Part shown: positions 39,222 through 48,251 of the stretch, in pieces
Position numbering within the stretch: position 1 is the first letter of the stretch
How the letters are laid out: every line of letters begins with the position of its first letter
Assembly: GCF_900095285.1 (NCBI RefSeq)
Contig: NZ_LT607734.1
Coordinates: 1,178,001-1,242,000 of the forward strand
Direction of reading: 5' to 3'
Length of the DNA: 64,000 bases
Source: Fusobacterium gastrosuis
GTDB taxonomy: Bacteria > Fusobacteriota > Fusobacteriia > Fusobacteriales > Fusobacteriaceae
Position numbers and translations under genes: made by a program
Notes under the pieces: model-generated
Seen by the model: only the letters and a program-made list of their open reading frames with translations
Databases searched by the model: none
What the model was told of the DNA's origin: nothing

Positions 39222-39870
39222 TTTTGAAGGACCTTTAGATTTACTTTTAAGTTTAGTTGATAAGAAAAAAATGCAAATATCTGAGATAAGTATTTCACAA
39301 TTAATAGATGAATATTTAGATGTTTTACATGCTTCAGGAAAAGAAAATATTGAAATAAAAGCTGAATTTACTGTCACTGCTTCAGAACTTTTAGAAATAA
39401 AAGCCTTATCTTTATCCAATTTGGATAAAGATAAAGAGAAGGAGAAAGAGCTTAGAAGAAAACTTGAAGATTATAAATTGTTCAAAGAGCTAGCTCCTAA
39501 AATTTCTGCTCTTGAAAATGAATATAATATTTCCTATTCAAGAGGAGAAAGTAGAAGAACTATAAAAAAAATAGCAAAAGAATATGATCTTTCGTTTTTA
39601 AATACTGATGATATATATCGGTCATATATAAAATATTACGAAGAGAATGAATATAAAGATGTTTTAGAATTAAATTTGAATAAACAATATGATATAAAAG
39701 ACATAATGGATGATATATTAATAAAAATATACTTTGAAAATAGAATGATAGACTCCTTATTTATGAATGCAGAAAATAGAATGCATCTGATTTATATTTT
39801 TTTGGGTATACTTGAGCTATACAAAGATGGAAAGATATCTATTTTAAATGGAGAGATAAGAAAATGCTAA
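39196..39870 (+). CDS. scpA: Segregation and condensation protein A
   Basis: ScpA is the kleisin subunit of the SMC-ScpAB condensin. The N-terminal motif LDNFEGPLDLLLSLVDKKKM binds the SMC neck. The middle holds the ScpB-binding helices, and a C-terminal winged-helix-like end binds the SMC head (IFLGILELYKDGKISI). It is 224 residues, within the family range. The gene starts inside ribF. Its stop lies in the first copy of a 29-bp tandem duplication that ends at murJ. ScpB is not in the window. Confidence 0.93.
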   Translation: MEVLLKLDNFEGPLDLLLSLVDKKKMQISEISISQLIDEYLDVLHASGKENIEIKAEFTVTASELLEIKALSLSNLDKDKEKEKELRRKLEDYKLFKELAPKISALENEYNISYSRGESRRTIKKIAKEYDLSFLNTDDIYRSYIKYYEENEYKDVLELNLNKQYDIKDIMDDILIKIYFENRMIDSLFMNAENRMHLIYIFLGILELYKDGKISILNGEIRKC

Positions 39871-39902
39871 AAATAAATGGAGAGATAAGAAAATGCTAAA
39901 AA
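39846..39902 (+). repeat. 29-bp tandem duplication at the scpA-murJ junction
   Basis: A 28-base identical unit starting AAATGGAGAGATAAG occurs at 39846-39873 and 39875-39902 (period 29). Copy one holds the scpA stop (39868-39870). Copy two holds the ribosome binding site and ATG of murJ (39893). A single copy would make scpA and murJ overlap by 7 bases. Confidence 0.95.
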
Positions 39903-41362
39903 AATCAATAAATACGATGATAATTACAATGATAAGTAGGATACTAGGTCTTTTTAGAGGGACCTTGGTAGCCTATTTTTTTGGTTCTTCTGAATTGACA
40001 GATGCCTATTACAGTGCATTTAAAATAAGCAATTTTTTCAGGCAGTTATTAGGCGAAGGTGCACTTGGAAATACTTTTATTCCACTTTATCATAAAAAAA
40101 GAAAAGAACAAGGTGAAGAAGAAAGTACAAAGTATATATTTTCTGTTTTGAATATAACTTTTTTATTTAGTTTATTGATAAGTATTGGAATGATAATTTT
40201 TTCTGAACAAATAATTGGTATAATAGTAGTTGGATTTAATGATGAAATGAGATTACTAGCTGCAAAACTTTTAAGGATAATGTCTTTTTACTTCTTATTT
40301 ATATCTATGTCTGGAATGATAGGTTCTATTTTAAATAATTTTGGCTATTTTGTTATTCCGGCTTCAACAGCAATATTTTTTAATTTATCCATAATATTTT
40401 CGGCAATGTGTTTGACTAAATATTTTAGTATAGAAGCATTAGCATATGGAGTATTATTTGGTGGATTTTTACAATTTTTAGTTGTATTTTTCCCTTTTCT
40501 GCTAATTTTAAAGAAATATTCATTAAAAATAGAGTTTAAAGATATTTATTTAAAATTATTAGGTTTAAAATTACTTCCAATGCTAGTTGGGGTATTTGCA
40601 AGACAAGTTAATAGTGTAGTTGATCAATTTTTTGCTTCATTTTTAGTAATTGGTTCTATAACTGCATTAGAAAATGCCAGCAGAATTTATTTATTACCGG
40701 TTGGAGTATTTGGAGTAACCATATCTAATATAGTTTTTCCAAATCTTTCAAAAGCGGCAGCAAATAATAAAAAAGATGAAATAGCTAAACTTTTAGCGAC
40801 AGCATTGAATTTTTTAAATTTTTTAACTGTTCCAAGTTTACTGGTATTGACTTTTTACTCAAAAGAAGTAATCAGATTGGTTTTTTCATATGGTAAATTT
40901 GATGAAGCAGCAGTTCAAATAACAAGTGAATCATTACTTTTTTATTCATTGGGCTTAATTTTTTATGTTGGAGTACAGTTAGTAAGTAAGGCATACTATG
41001 CAGTTGGAGATAATAAAAGACCAGCCAGATATTCAATTTTAGCAATAGTAATAAACATAATTTTAAATTTTATTTTGATAAAAAGTTTACAACACAGAGG
41101 ACTTGCTCTTGCCACAGCAGTTTCATCTGGAATAAATCTTCTTTTTCTTTTGATAATTTATAATAGAGTATATGTAAAATTAGATATGAAAAATATGTTA
41201 TATATGTTATTTAGAACTTTGGTAAAAAGTGGAATTGCGATATATATATCTACATTTTTCTTAAACTTTATAATTCAATTGGTTGTATTTTCAATTGTAT
41301 ATTTATTAATGTGGTCTTATTCAGCGTATAATTTTAGAGAAAAAATGTTTTATAAAAAATAA
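39893..41362 (+). CDS. murJ: MurJ/MviN lipid II flippase
   Basis: MurJ moves lipid II across the inner membrane for peptidoglycan synthesis. The 489-residue protein has about 14 membrane helices. The family signatures are SRILGLFRGTLVAYFFG, the helix with SNFFRQLLGEGALGNTFIP, and PVGVFGVTISNIVFP (near 285). The start lies in the second copy of a tandem duplication with GGAGAG upstream. An alternative ATG in copy one (39864) reads only 11 codons to a stop. Confidence 0.95.
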   Translation: MLKKSINTMIITMISRILGLFRGTLVAYFFGSSELTDAYYSAFKISNFFRQLLGEGALGNTFIPLYHKKRKEQGEEESTKYIFSVLNITFLFSLLISIGMIIFSEQIIGIIVVGFNDEMRLLAAKLLRIMSFYFLFISMSGMIGSILNNFGYFVIPASTAIFFNLSIIFSAMCLTKYFSIEALAYGVLFGGFLQFLVVFFPFLLILKKYSLKIEFKDIYLKLLGLKLLPMLVGVFARQVNSVVDQFFASFLVIGSITALENASRIYLLPVGVFGVTISNIVFPNLSKAAANNKKDEIAKLLATALNFLNFLTVPSLLVLTFYSKEVIRLVFSYGKFDEAAVQITSESLLFYSLGLIFYVGVQLVSKAYYAVGDNKRPARYSILAIVINIILNFILIKSLQHRGLALATAVSSGINLLFLLIIYNRVYVKLDMKNMLYMLFRTLVKSGIAIYISTFFLNFIIQLVVFSIVYLLMWSYSAYNFREKMFYKK

Positions 41363-41426
41363 TTGTTTTCTTATACAAAATAATGGTATAATCATAGAAA
41401 GTTAATTAAATTAGGAGGGGTTTTTA
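41363..41426 (+). promoter_or_regulatory. Promoter of the unknown coiled-coil gene
   Basis: TTGTTT (41363-41368) and the extended -10 element TGGTATAAT (41384-41392) are spaced 18 bases. GGAGGGG follows before the ATG. Confidence 0.5.
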
Positions 41427-42092
41427 ATGAGTGTATTTTCTTCTTTATTTGGTAAGGACAAAGAAAAAGAATATCAAAGAAAAATAGAAGAACTAGAAAA
41501 GAAATTAGCGGCTAAAGAAGACGAGATTTCTAATTTAATAGCAGAGTTAGAAAAAGCAAACAATAAAGTTTCACCTAAGCAATTTGGTATAATTGAAAGA
41601 AATATAAAAGAAAGTCAAGAAAAGGCAACAAGATATGCTAAAATAATCGCTTCGTTTGGATTGAATCCTGATAAAAAATATTATAAATATAAATTAGAAG
41701 TATCTAAATTTTTTACAGGAACAAAATTCACAGAACTTTTAGAAGTATTGACAAAAAATAATATAGAGTTTATAGATGATTTAACAGATGTTACATTTTT
41801 TTCCTTATTAAATGGAGTTAAAAATGTTGAAGAAGCCAAAAAAAAATTTGCTGATTATAAAAATAATAAGTTTGATTGGGATGTTGCAGCTCTTATAAAT
41901 AGAGGGGACAAATTATCGAAAATATATTCTTCCAGAAAATTACTAAATGTATTTTCTGAGTTGTCTTTAGAATATATGGATGATATTGATAACTTTGATT
42001 TTAGTTCTTTAAAAATCTATAATTTTTCTTATCCTCAGATAGAAGAATTTAAAACTAAAAGAGATGAGTATTACAAAGATAGACGAATATAA
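41427..42092 (+). CDS. Unknown protein with N-terminal coiled coil
   Basis: This is a 221-residue soluble protein I do not recognise. Residues 12-52 form a strong heptad coiled coil rich in Glu and Lys (KEYQRKIEELEKKLAAKEDE). The rest is a compact, charged, mixed region with many Phe, Tyr and Leu and no catalytic motif, signal peptide or membrane helix. It has its own promoter, a good ribosome binding site (AGGAGGGG) and a strong terminator, so it is a single-gene unit. It may be lineage-specific. Confidence 0.75.
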   Translation: MSVFSSLFGKDKEKEYQRKIEELEKKLAAKEDEISNLIAELEKANNKVSPKQFGIIERNIKESQEKATRYAKIIASFGLNPDKKYYKYKLEVSKFFTGTKFTELLEVLTKNNIEFIDDLTDVTFFSLLNGVKNVEEAKKKFADYKNNKFDWDVAALINRGDKLSKIYSSRKLLNVFSELSLEYMDDIDNFDFSSLKIYNFSYPQIEEFKTKRDEYYKDRRI

Positions 42093-42110
42093 CTAGTGTA
42101 AATAAAAGAT

Positions 42111-42149
42111 AAAAAAAGAGTTAAAATATATTTTTTTAACTCTTTTTTT
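42111..42149. terminator. Bidirectional terminator between the unknown gene and ogt
   Basis: GAGTTAAA (42118-42125) pairs with TTTAACTC (42135-42142), flanked by A7 and T7 runs that extend the stem. It serves both convergent genes. Confidence 0.85.
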
Positions 42150-42169
42150 ATAAAATAAATATTTTTGTT

Positions 42170-42712
42170 TTATAAAGCAGTTCCTTTAGACGGAACAAAA
42201 AATTTACTCATATCTAATCCCTCATGAGTAAGTAATTTTATTTTTTTTTCTAAACCACCAGCGTAACCAGTTAAATTTCCATTATTTCCTACAACTCTAT
42301 GACAAGGAATAATTATGGTAAAAGGATTATGACCAACTGCTCCTCCTACTGCTTGAGAAGACATTCTATCAATTTTTCTTTTTTTAGCAATTTTTTTGGC
42401 AATTTCTCCATAGGTTATAACTTCACCATAAGGAATTTCAGCAAGTATTTCCCACACTTCTTTACGAAATTCTGTTCCAATGAAAGTAATAGGTAGTTCA
42501 TTAATGCTTGGGTTTTCATTATTGAAATATCTATCAAGCCAATTTTTTGTTTGCAGTAGAACATTAGTTTCTTTTTCTATAATTTCTTCAGATTTATTTT
42601 CAGAACCTAAAAAGTATTTTTGATTCATCATCCAAACACCGATTAAGAAATTATCTTTTTCAACGAGTAGAAGTTCTCCAATAATAGAATTATATTTCAT
42701 AGAATAAAGCAT
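42170..42712 (-). CDS. ogt: O6-methylguanine-DNA methyltransferase
   Basis: This suicide enzyme removes alkyl groups from O6-methylguanine. The C-terminal active site IIPCHRVVGNNGNLTGYAGG carries the acceptor Cys. The DNA-binding helix-turn-helix is in YGEVITYGEIAKKIAKK and AVGGAVGHNPF. The N-terminal ribonuclease-H-like domain is present. From ATG 42712 it has 180 residues; ATG 42718 or GTG 42721 are possible, but GGAG sits directly against them. Ada-type extra domains are absent. Confidence 0.93.
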   Translation of the reverse strand: MLYSMKYNSIIGELLLVEKDNFLIGVWMMNQKYFLGSENKSEEIIEKETNVLLQTKNWLDRYFNNENPSINELPITFIGTEFRKEVWEILAEIPYGEVITYGEIAKKIAKKRKIDRMSSQAVGGAVGHNPFTIIIPCHRVVGNNGNLTGYAGGLEKKIKLLTHEGLDMSKFFVPSKGTAL

Positions 42713-42804
42713 ATACATCACTCCTTTTTAGAAATTATAGCATAAACTTCCTAAAATACCATTGTATTTAAAACTTAATAAAAAAATAATTTTATAAAAA
42801 AACA

Positions 42805-42813
42805 TGTTATAAT
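42805..42813 (+). promoter_or_regulatory. Extended -10 promoter element before coaBC
   Basis: TGTTATAAT (42805-42813) lies 50 bases before the coaBC ATG. Confidence 0.45.
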
Positions 42814-42862
42814 ATAAGCCATGAAAATTGAAAATATTCTTTTATTTATTAAGAGGTGAGAA

Positions 42863-44077
42863 ATGAAAAATATTTTAATAGGAGTGAGTGGAGGAATAGC
42901 GGCATACAAGTCAGCCAATATTATATCTATGCTGAAAAAGAAAGGTTATAATGTAAAGGTTATAATGACAAAGAATGCAACAAATATAATTTCACCATTA
43001 ACTTTAGAAACTTTATCAAGAAATAGAGTTTATGTTGATATGTGGGATGAAAAGCCACATTATGAAGTTGAACATATATCCTTATCAGACTGGGCAGATC
43101 TAGTTTTAATAGCACCAGCGACTTACAATATAGTTGGGAAAATTGCAAATGGAATTGCTGATGATATGCTTACAACAGTAATATCTGCAACAGAAAAACC
43201 AACCTTCTTTGCTTTAGCTATGAATGTAAAAATGTATGAAAATCCAATTCTAAAAGAAAATATTGAAAAATTAAAAAAATATGGATACAAGTTTATTGAA
43301 GCAGATGAAGGTCTTTTAGCATGTAATTATGTTGCTAAAGGCAGATTAAAAGATGAAAAAGAGATTGTTGATGAAATAGAAAGATTCTTTTTATATTCTG
43401 AAATAGAAAATTATTCTAATTTATTAAGTGGAAAAAAAGTTTTGGTAAGTAGCGGAAGAACAAGAGAAGATATAGATCCAGTTAGATATGTAACCAATAA
43501 TTCAAGTGGTAAAATGGGATATTCTTTAGCTCAAGCAGCAGTAGATTTAGGAGCTGATGTAACTCTTGTTAGTGGGCCAACAGAATTAAAAGAACCAAGT
43601 TCTTTGAAAAAGTTTATAAGAGTTAATTCAGCAGAACAAATGTATCAAGAAATTAATAGAGAATTTAAAGATACAGATATTTTTATTTCTTGTGCAGCTG
43701 TTGCTGATTATAAACCAAAAGAATATCACAATGAAAAAATAAAAAAAGCTGAAGGTAATTTAATTATAGAATTTGTTAGAAATAAAGATATCTTATTTGA
43801 AATGGGGCAAGTCAAAGAAAAACAATTTTTAGTTGGTTTTGCAGCAGAAACAAACGATATAAAAGAAAATGCACTAAAAAAACTTAGAAAAAAGAATTTA
43901 GATATGATAGTAGCAAACAGTGCTTTTAATATGAATAGTAATGAAAACGCTATTGAAATTATAAAAAAGGATGAAACTTCACAAGAATTTTCCCAAAAAT
44001 CAAAACAAGAATTAGCTTATGAAATTTTAAAAGTTGTGGCTAATGAGATTAATAATAAAAATAAGAATAATAAATAG
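42863..44077 (+). CDS. coaBC: Bifunctional phosphopantothenoylcysteine synthetase/decarboxylase
   Basis: CoaBC (Dfp) performs the second and third steps of coenzyme A synthesis from phosphopantothenate. The N-terminal flavoprotein decarboxylase (CoaC, about 1-185) has GVSGGIAAYKSANII, the catalytic His in EVEHISL, the PXMNXXMW-like ALAMNVKMYENP, and the Cys flap in LLACNYVAKGRL. The C-terminal synthetase (CoaB, about 190-400) has SSGRTREDIDPVRYVTNNSSGKMG and CAAVADYKPK. The length of 404 is normal. AAGAGG precedes the ATG. Confidence 0.96.
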   Translation: MKNILIGVSGGIAAYKSANIISMLKKKGYNVKVIMTKNATNIISPLTLETLSRNRVYVDMWDEKPHYEVEHISLSDWADLVLIAPATYNIVGKIANGIADDMLTTVISATEKPTFFALAMNVKMYENPILKENIEKLKKYGYKFIEADEGLLACNYVAKGRLKDEKEIVDEIERFFLYSEIENYSNLLSGKKVLVSSGRTREDIDPVRYVTNNSSGKMGYSLAQAAVDLGADVTLVSGPTELKEPSSLKKFIRVNSAEQMYQEINREFKDTDIFISCAAVADYKPKEYHNEKIKKAEGNLIIEFVRNKDILFEMGQVKEKQFLVGFAAETNDIKENALKKLRKKNLDMIVANSAFNMNSNENAIEIIKKDETSQEFSQKSKQELAYEILKVVANEINNKNKNNK

Positions 44078-44086
44078 TGAGAGAAA

Positions 44087-44665
44087 ATGGAGAATAAAAA
44101 TAATTTAATATTTAAAATATTTATAGTGTTCTTTAAAATAGGAGCATTTACAATAGGTGGAGGTTATGCAATGCTTTCACTTATAGAAGATGAAATTGTC
44201 AATAAAAAAAAGTGGCTTAGTCAAGATGAATTTTTGGAAGGTATGGTTATAGCACAGTCAACACCTGGTGTATTAGCTGTAAATATTTCCATTGTTACGG
44301 GCTATAAAATAGCTGGTTATTTAGGAATGTTTGCCGGAGTCTTGGGTTCTATATTGCCGTCTTTTTTTATAGTTTTATTATTGAGTAGATTTTTAATGAT
44401 TTATAGACATACAGAAATATTTATTGCATTTTTTAATGGCTTAAAACCTGCAGTAGTGGCTCTAATTTTAATTTCAGTTTGCAGAATAGCAAGATCATCA
44501 AAAGTAAATTACAAAAACTTTTTTATTCCTTTAGGCATAGCCCTTATAGTAAAATTTACAGATATATCTCCAATTTATATAATTATAGCTACTATGATTT
44601 TAGGGAATATTTATTTTTCAAACAGGGATAAAAAAGAAAAATTAAAAGAAGATGATGCGAAATGA
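44087..44665 (+). CDS. Chromate transporter-family protein, half 1
   Basis: This is a 192-residue membrane protein with one CHR domain and about six helices. Family motifs are FFKIGAFTIGGGYAML, AQSTPGVLAVNISIVTGYKIAG and FFNGLKPAVVALIL. It overlaps by four bases a second CHR gene, so the two probably form the paired short-chain type, functioning as a heterodimer like a full-length ChrA. Actual substrate (chromate, sulfate or other) is unknown. It follows coaBC by 9 bases. Confidence 0.88.
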   Translation: MENKNNLIFKIFIVFFKIGAFTIGGGYAMLSLIEDEIVNKKKWLSQDEFLEGMVIAQSTPGVLAVNISIVTGYKIAGYLGMFAGVLGSILPSFFIVLLLSRFLMIYRHTEIFIAFFNGLKPAVVALILISVCRIARSSKVNYKNFFIPLGIALIVKFTDISPIYIIIATMILGNIYFSNRDKKEKLKEDDAK

Positions 44666-45192
44666 TATATTTACAGTTATTTTTAGTATTTTTTAAAATA
44701 GGATTATTCAGTTTTGGTGGTGGTTATGCTGTATTAGCTTTGATTCAAAAAGATATTATTGAAAATTACCAATGGGTATCAATGTCAGAATTTACAGAAT
44801 TGGTTGCCTTATCTCAGATAACGCCTGGACCAATTTCAATAAATTTAGCAACTCATGTGGGCTATAAAGTTGGAGCGACTTTAGGTTCTACCATTGCGAC
44901 TATTGCGGTTGTAGTACCATCATTTATTATTATAACAACGATTATAGTTTTTTTAAAAAAATTCAGTGATTCAATCATAGTTAAACGAGCATTGGATGCC
45001 TTGAAGTTAGCTGTTGTAGGTTTAATATTAGGGGCGGCATTATCTCTTTTTGTAAAGGATAATTTTATAGATCTAAAATCTTATGTAATTCTTGTAGGTG
45101 TTTTTATTGCAGGATGGGTTTTTAATTTAGGAAGTATGTTACTGATAGCATTGTCCGGACTTGTAGGCATAGTCCTATATTATTTTTTATGA
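44662..45192 (+). CDS. Chromate transporter-family protein, half 2
   Basis: This is the second CHR domain, 176 residues, with FFKIGLFSFGGGYAVLALI, ALSQITPGPISINLATHVGYKVG and ALDALKLAVVGLILG. It starts within the ATGA overlap of its partner, indicating coupled translation at roughly equal dose. The two halves are clearly diverged paralogues. No chromate regulator (ChrB/ChrS type) is nearby, so a housekeeping ion role is as likely as resistance. Confidence 0.88.
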   Translation: MIYLQLFLVFFKIGLFSFGGGYAVLALIQKDIIENYQWVSMSEFTELVALSQITPGPISINLATHVGYKVGATLGSTIATIAVVVPSFIIITTIIVFLKKFSDSIIVKRALDALKLAVVGLILGAALSLFVKDNFIDLKSYVILVGVFIAGWVFNLGSMLLIALSGLVGIVLYYFL

Positions 45193-45226
45193 TGTTAGAA
45201 ATTTAAAAAAAGAGAGGAGCATTAAA

Positions 45227-46222
45227 ATAGAAAATTTTGCTAAAGAAAAAATAAATATATTTTCAGAGTATAGAATAAAAAATATAGTAATTAAAAATAG
45301 AATAGTTTTACCGCCTATGGTTAGATTTTCACTTATTGATAAAAGCGGATATGTAAGTGAAGAATTGATAAAGTGGTATGGAGATATAGCAAAAAGTGGA
45401 GTAGGGCTTATTATTGTTGAGGCTTCAGCAGTTGAAGAAAGTGGGAAATTAAGAGAAAATCAAATAGGAATCTGGAATGACAGTTTCATAGAAGGATTAA
45501 CTAAAGTTGCAGAAGAGATTCACAGATATAATGTACCTTGTATGATACAAATTCACCATGCTGGATTTTTAAATAATTTGAATGAAGTTTCAGAAAATGA
45601 ATTAGATAGAATATTAAAATTATTTGAAGAAGCCTTTGTTAGAGCAAAGAAATGTGGTTATGACGGAATTGAAATTCATGGAGCACATGGTTATTTGATA
45701 TCACAGTTAAATTCAAAAAAAATAAATCAAAGAAAAGATAAATATGGGGAGCATCTATATTTTTCAAGAAAATTAATTGAAAATACTAAATTCTTATTTG
45801 ATGATAATTTTATTTTAGGTTATAGAATGGGAGCAAATGAACCCGAGCTTGAAGATGGAATAAATAATGCAAAGCAACTTGAAAAATATGGGATAGATAT
45901 TTTGCATGTTTCCAGTGGTATCCCAAGCGATAAATATAGAAGACAGGTAAAAATTGATTGTTTACCTAAAGATTTTCCATTAAATTGGATAATTTATTCA
46001 GGGATAAAAATTAAAGAAGAGATTAATATACCAGTAATAGGAGTGTATGGAATAAAAAAGGAAAAAGAGGCCAGTTGGTTAGTTGAAAATGGTTATTTAG
46101 ACTTTGTTGCAGTAGGTAGGGCTATGATAGCCAGAGGAACTTGGATGGAAAAAGCAAGAAAAGATTTTAAATACAGAAATCTTAATAACATAGAAATAAA
46201 ATTAAAAGGAGAAAAATGTTAG
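45227..46222 (+). CDS. NADH:flavin oxidoreductase, old-yellow-enzyme type, with non-canonical start
   Basis: This FMN-dependent TIM-barrel oxidoreductase has IKNRIVLPPM at the FMN site, QIHHAG, the catalytic-loop FDGIEIHGAHGYLISQ and GYRMGANEPELEDG. The first in-frame ATG (45317) falls inside PPM and would delete the first strand. The frame upstream is open and family-like (FSEYRIKNIVIKNR), yet it has no ATG, GTG or TTG after chrA. The only codon correctly spaced from GAGGAG (45214-45219) is ATA at 45227; ATT 45221 is too close. I annotate from 45227 (331 residues) as a probable rare start or a mutated ATG. The substrate is unknown. Confidence 0.75.
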   Translation: MENFAKEKINIFSEYRIKNIVIKNRIVLPPMVRFSLIDKSGYVSEELIKWYGDIAKSGVGLIIVEASAVEESGKLRENQIGIWNDSFIEGLTKVAEEIHRYNVPCMIQIHHAGFLNNLNEVSENELDRILKLFEEAFVRAKKCGYDGIEIHGAHGYLISQLNSKKINQRKDKYGEHLYFSRKLIENTKFLFDDNFILGYRMGANEPELEDGINNAKQLEKYGIDILHVSSGIPSDKYRRQVKIDCLPKDFPLNWIIYSGIKIKEEINIPVIGVYGIKKEKEASWLVENGYLDFVAVGRAMIARGTWMEKARKDFKYRNLNNIEIKLKGEKC

Positions 46223-46746
46223 ATAATAAAAACGAAGATTTGAAAGAGTTTGATAAAATAAATAATCTTACAGTAAGTGATACAAAAAAGGTAATGCCGA
46301 ATAGAAAAGAAAATATATATGGGATTTTGGCAGGAATAATTTCTTTACTTAATACAATTTTTGTTGCAGTAGTAGTAATAAAAATTCCTTTTTTTGGAAA
46401 ATATGATATAGGATTTTTTAAAGGAATATCAGAGTTTACAAGCTATGCTAAAGAGATAAAAAATATATCAATAATTTTAACTTCAATAGGGATTCTATTA
46501 ATAGTTGCAGCAGTTGGATTAATTTATTCAAGCATAATAAAAAATAAATATTTTATAAAGTATATAATTTTCAGTAAAGTAGGGATATTATTAGCATTTT
46601 ATATTTATTTGTTGTTAAAAATTCCTGATGAGGTAAGTGCATATGTTTCTATATCATTTGTAAAGATATTTTTATATATGATTTCTATAATTTTAGCTTA
46701 TATATCATCAGTTTCGATAATAGCTGATGATGTAGAGAAAAATTAA
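46216..46746 (+). CDS. Unknown four-helix membrane protein
   Basis: This 176-residue protein has a charged N-terminal 32 residues followed by four predicted membrane helices (about 35-55, 85-105, 115-135, 145-168). No motif is recognised. It overlaps the flavin oxidoreductase end by 7 bases and precedes the MORN protein by 14. It is probably in the same transcript, but no functional link is evident. It has no signal peptide or cysteines. I cannot assign a function. Confidence 0.75.
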   Translation: MLDNKNEDLKEFDKINNLTVSDTKKVMPNRKENIYGILAGIISLLNTIFVAVVVIKIPFFGKYDIGFFKGISEFTSYAKEIKNISIILTSIGILLIVAAVGLIYSSIIKNKYFIKYIIFSKVGILLAFYIYLLLKIPDEVSAYVSISFVKIFLYMISIILAYISSVSIIADDVEKN

Positions 46747-46760
46747 AAGAAGGGGAAAAA

Positions 46761-47540
46761 ATGAACAAAAATAAAAGAAATTTTCTTATTGTAGCCATAA
46801 TAGCAATTATATTTTCATTTGGAAGTAGTTTTGGATATCACAAGTATCAAGATTATAAAAAAAGACAGGAACTTGAAAATTTTAAAAATTTATTTTCGAT
46901 TGCTCTGGAAACAAAAAATAAAAATAAAGACTCATCTGAAGATATAGTAAGCTTAGAACAAAAATTTAAACAAAATTTGAAAAATGTATATTTAGATAAG
47001 GGCTATAAAATAAAAAATACAAATCTTTTTCAAAAATTTAAAGTTTTACTAGGTGGAGATAATATTGAAAAATTTGAAAGTGAGAATAAAAAAGTAAAAA
47101 TCAATTACTTAAAAAATAGAATTTTAGTGGAAGAAAGCTCGAATGAAAAAATTATAAAAGAGATTGAGTATCAAACTGAAGATAATTTTGAAACAGTTCA
47201 TGTTAGAATTGATGATAAAGAGCAAGGATATATAAGAAATTTAGAAAATATAGAAAATGGCTTTGGTGTAGATGAGTTTAAAGATGGATCAAGAATTGAG
47301 TTTAAACATAAACATCAAATACCTTCAGGACCAGCAGTAAAATATTTTACCAATGGAGATAGAGAAGAATTTAGATATAGAAATGGTCAAAGACATGGAT
47401 TTTCTACTTACTATTTTGCCAACGGAGATAAAGAAGAGGTATATTATATAGATAATGTATTAGAAGGGAAAGCAAAATATACCTATGCTGATGGTTATGT
47501 GGAAATTTATAGATATAAAAATGGAAAAAGAGTAGAGTGA
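46761..47540 (+). CDS. Membrane-anchored MORN-repeat protein
   Basis: This 259-residue protein has an N-terminal membrane anchor (about 8-26), a coiled, charged middle, and three C-terminal MORN-like repeats near 190-259 (AVKYFTNGDREEFRYRNGQ, STYYFANGDKEEVYYIDN, KYTYADGYVEIYRYKNGK). MORN repeats in bacteria occur in surface or YwqK-type proteins with poorly known roles. AAGGGG precedes the ATG. It ends 1 base before the pseudouridine synthase start, implying co-translation. Confidence 0.8.
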   Translation: MNKNKRNFLIVAIIAIIFSFGSSFGYHKYQDYKKRQELENFKNLFSIALETKNKNKDSSEDIVSLEQKFKQNLKNVYLDKGYKIKNTNLFQKFKVLLGGDNIEKFESENKKVKINYLKNRILVEESSNEKIIKEIEYQTEDNFETVHVRIDDKEQGYIRNLENIENGFGVDEFKDGSRIEFKHKHQIPSGPAVKYFTNGDREEFRYRNGQRHGFSTYYFANGDKEEVYYIDNVLEGKAKYTYADGYVEIYRYKNGKRVE

Positions 47541-47541
47541 G

Positions 47542-48222
47542 ATGAGATTAGATAAATTTTTAGTAGAATGTGGGCTTGGCAGCCGAAAAGAAGTTAAAGA
47601 AATTATTTCTAATGGGGAAATTACTGTCAATGGAGAGGTTACAATAGTAAATAAACAGAATATTGATGAAGCAAGTGATGAAATTAGATTTCAAGATGAG
47701 ATTTTAACATATAAAAAATATAGATATTATATTATGAATAAAAAAGCAGGCTACATTACTGCAACTGAGGATTTTAAAGAAAGAACAGTGATGGAATTAT
47801 TACCGGACTGGGTTATAAAAAAGGATTTAGCACCAGTAGGACGGCTAGATAAGGATACAGAAGGTCTATTACTTTTTACTAATGACGGAAAATTGAATCA
47901 TAAATTACTATCTCCTAAAAGTCATGTTGATAAAACTTATTATGTGGAGGTTGAAAACGATTTAAGAACAGAAGATTTAATTTCTCTGGAAAATGGTGTA
48001 ACAATAGATGACTATTTTACTATGCCGGCACAGGCAAAAAAAATTGAAGATAAAAAATTGTTATTGACTATAAGAGAAGGAAAATTTCATCAAGTAAAAA
48101 AAATGCTTGAAGCGATTGGAAATAAAGTTTTGTATTTAAAAAGAATTTCTTTTGGAAAATTAAAATTGAATAATTTAGAATTAGGAGAGGTTAAAGAAGT
48201 TTCTTTAGAGGATATAGTATAG
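47542..48222 (+). CDS. RsuA/RluB-family pseudouridine synthase
   Basis: This 226-residue enzyme converts specific uridines in rRNA to pseudouridine. An N-terminal S4 RNA-binding domain (MRLDKFLVECGLGSRKEV) precedes the catalytic domain with the nucleophile Asp in GRLDKDTEGLLLFTNDG near 105 and GKFHQVKKMLEA. Length and S4 domain fit RsuA (16S) or RluB/E/F (23S); the target cannot be chosen from sequence alone, so I give no symbol. It starts 1 base after the MORN gene. Confidence 0.9.
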   Translation: MRLDKFLVECGLGSRKEVKEIISNGEITVNGEVTIVNKQNIDEASDEIRFQDEILTYKKYRYYIMNKKAGYITATEDFKERTVMELLPDWVIKKDLAPVGRLDKDTEGLLLFTNDGKLNHKLLSPKSHVDKTYYVEVENDLRTEDLISLENGVTIDDYFTMPAQAKKIEDKKLLLTIREGKFHQVKKMLEAIGNKVLYLKRISFGKLKLNNLELGEVKEVSLEDIV

Positions 48223-48251
48223 AAATTTAATTTTATTATGGAGGATTGTAG

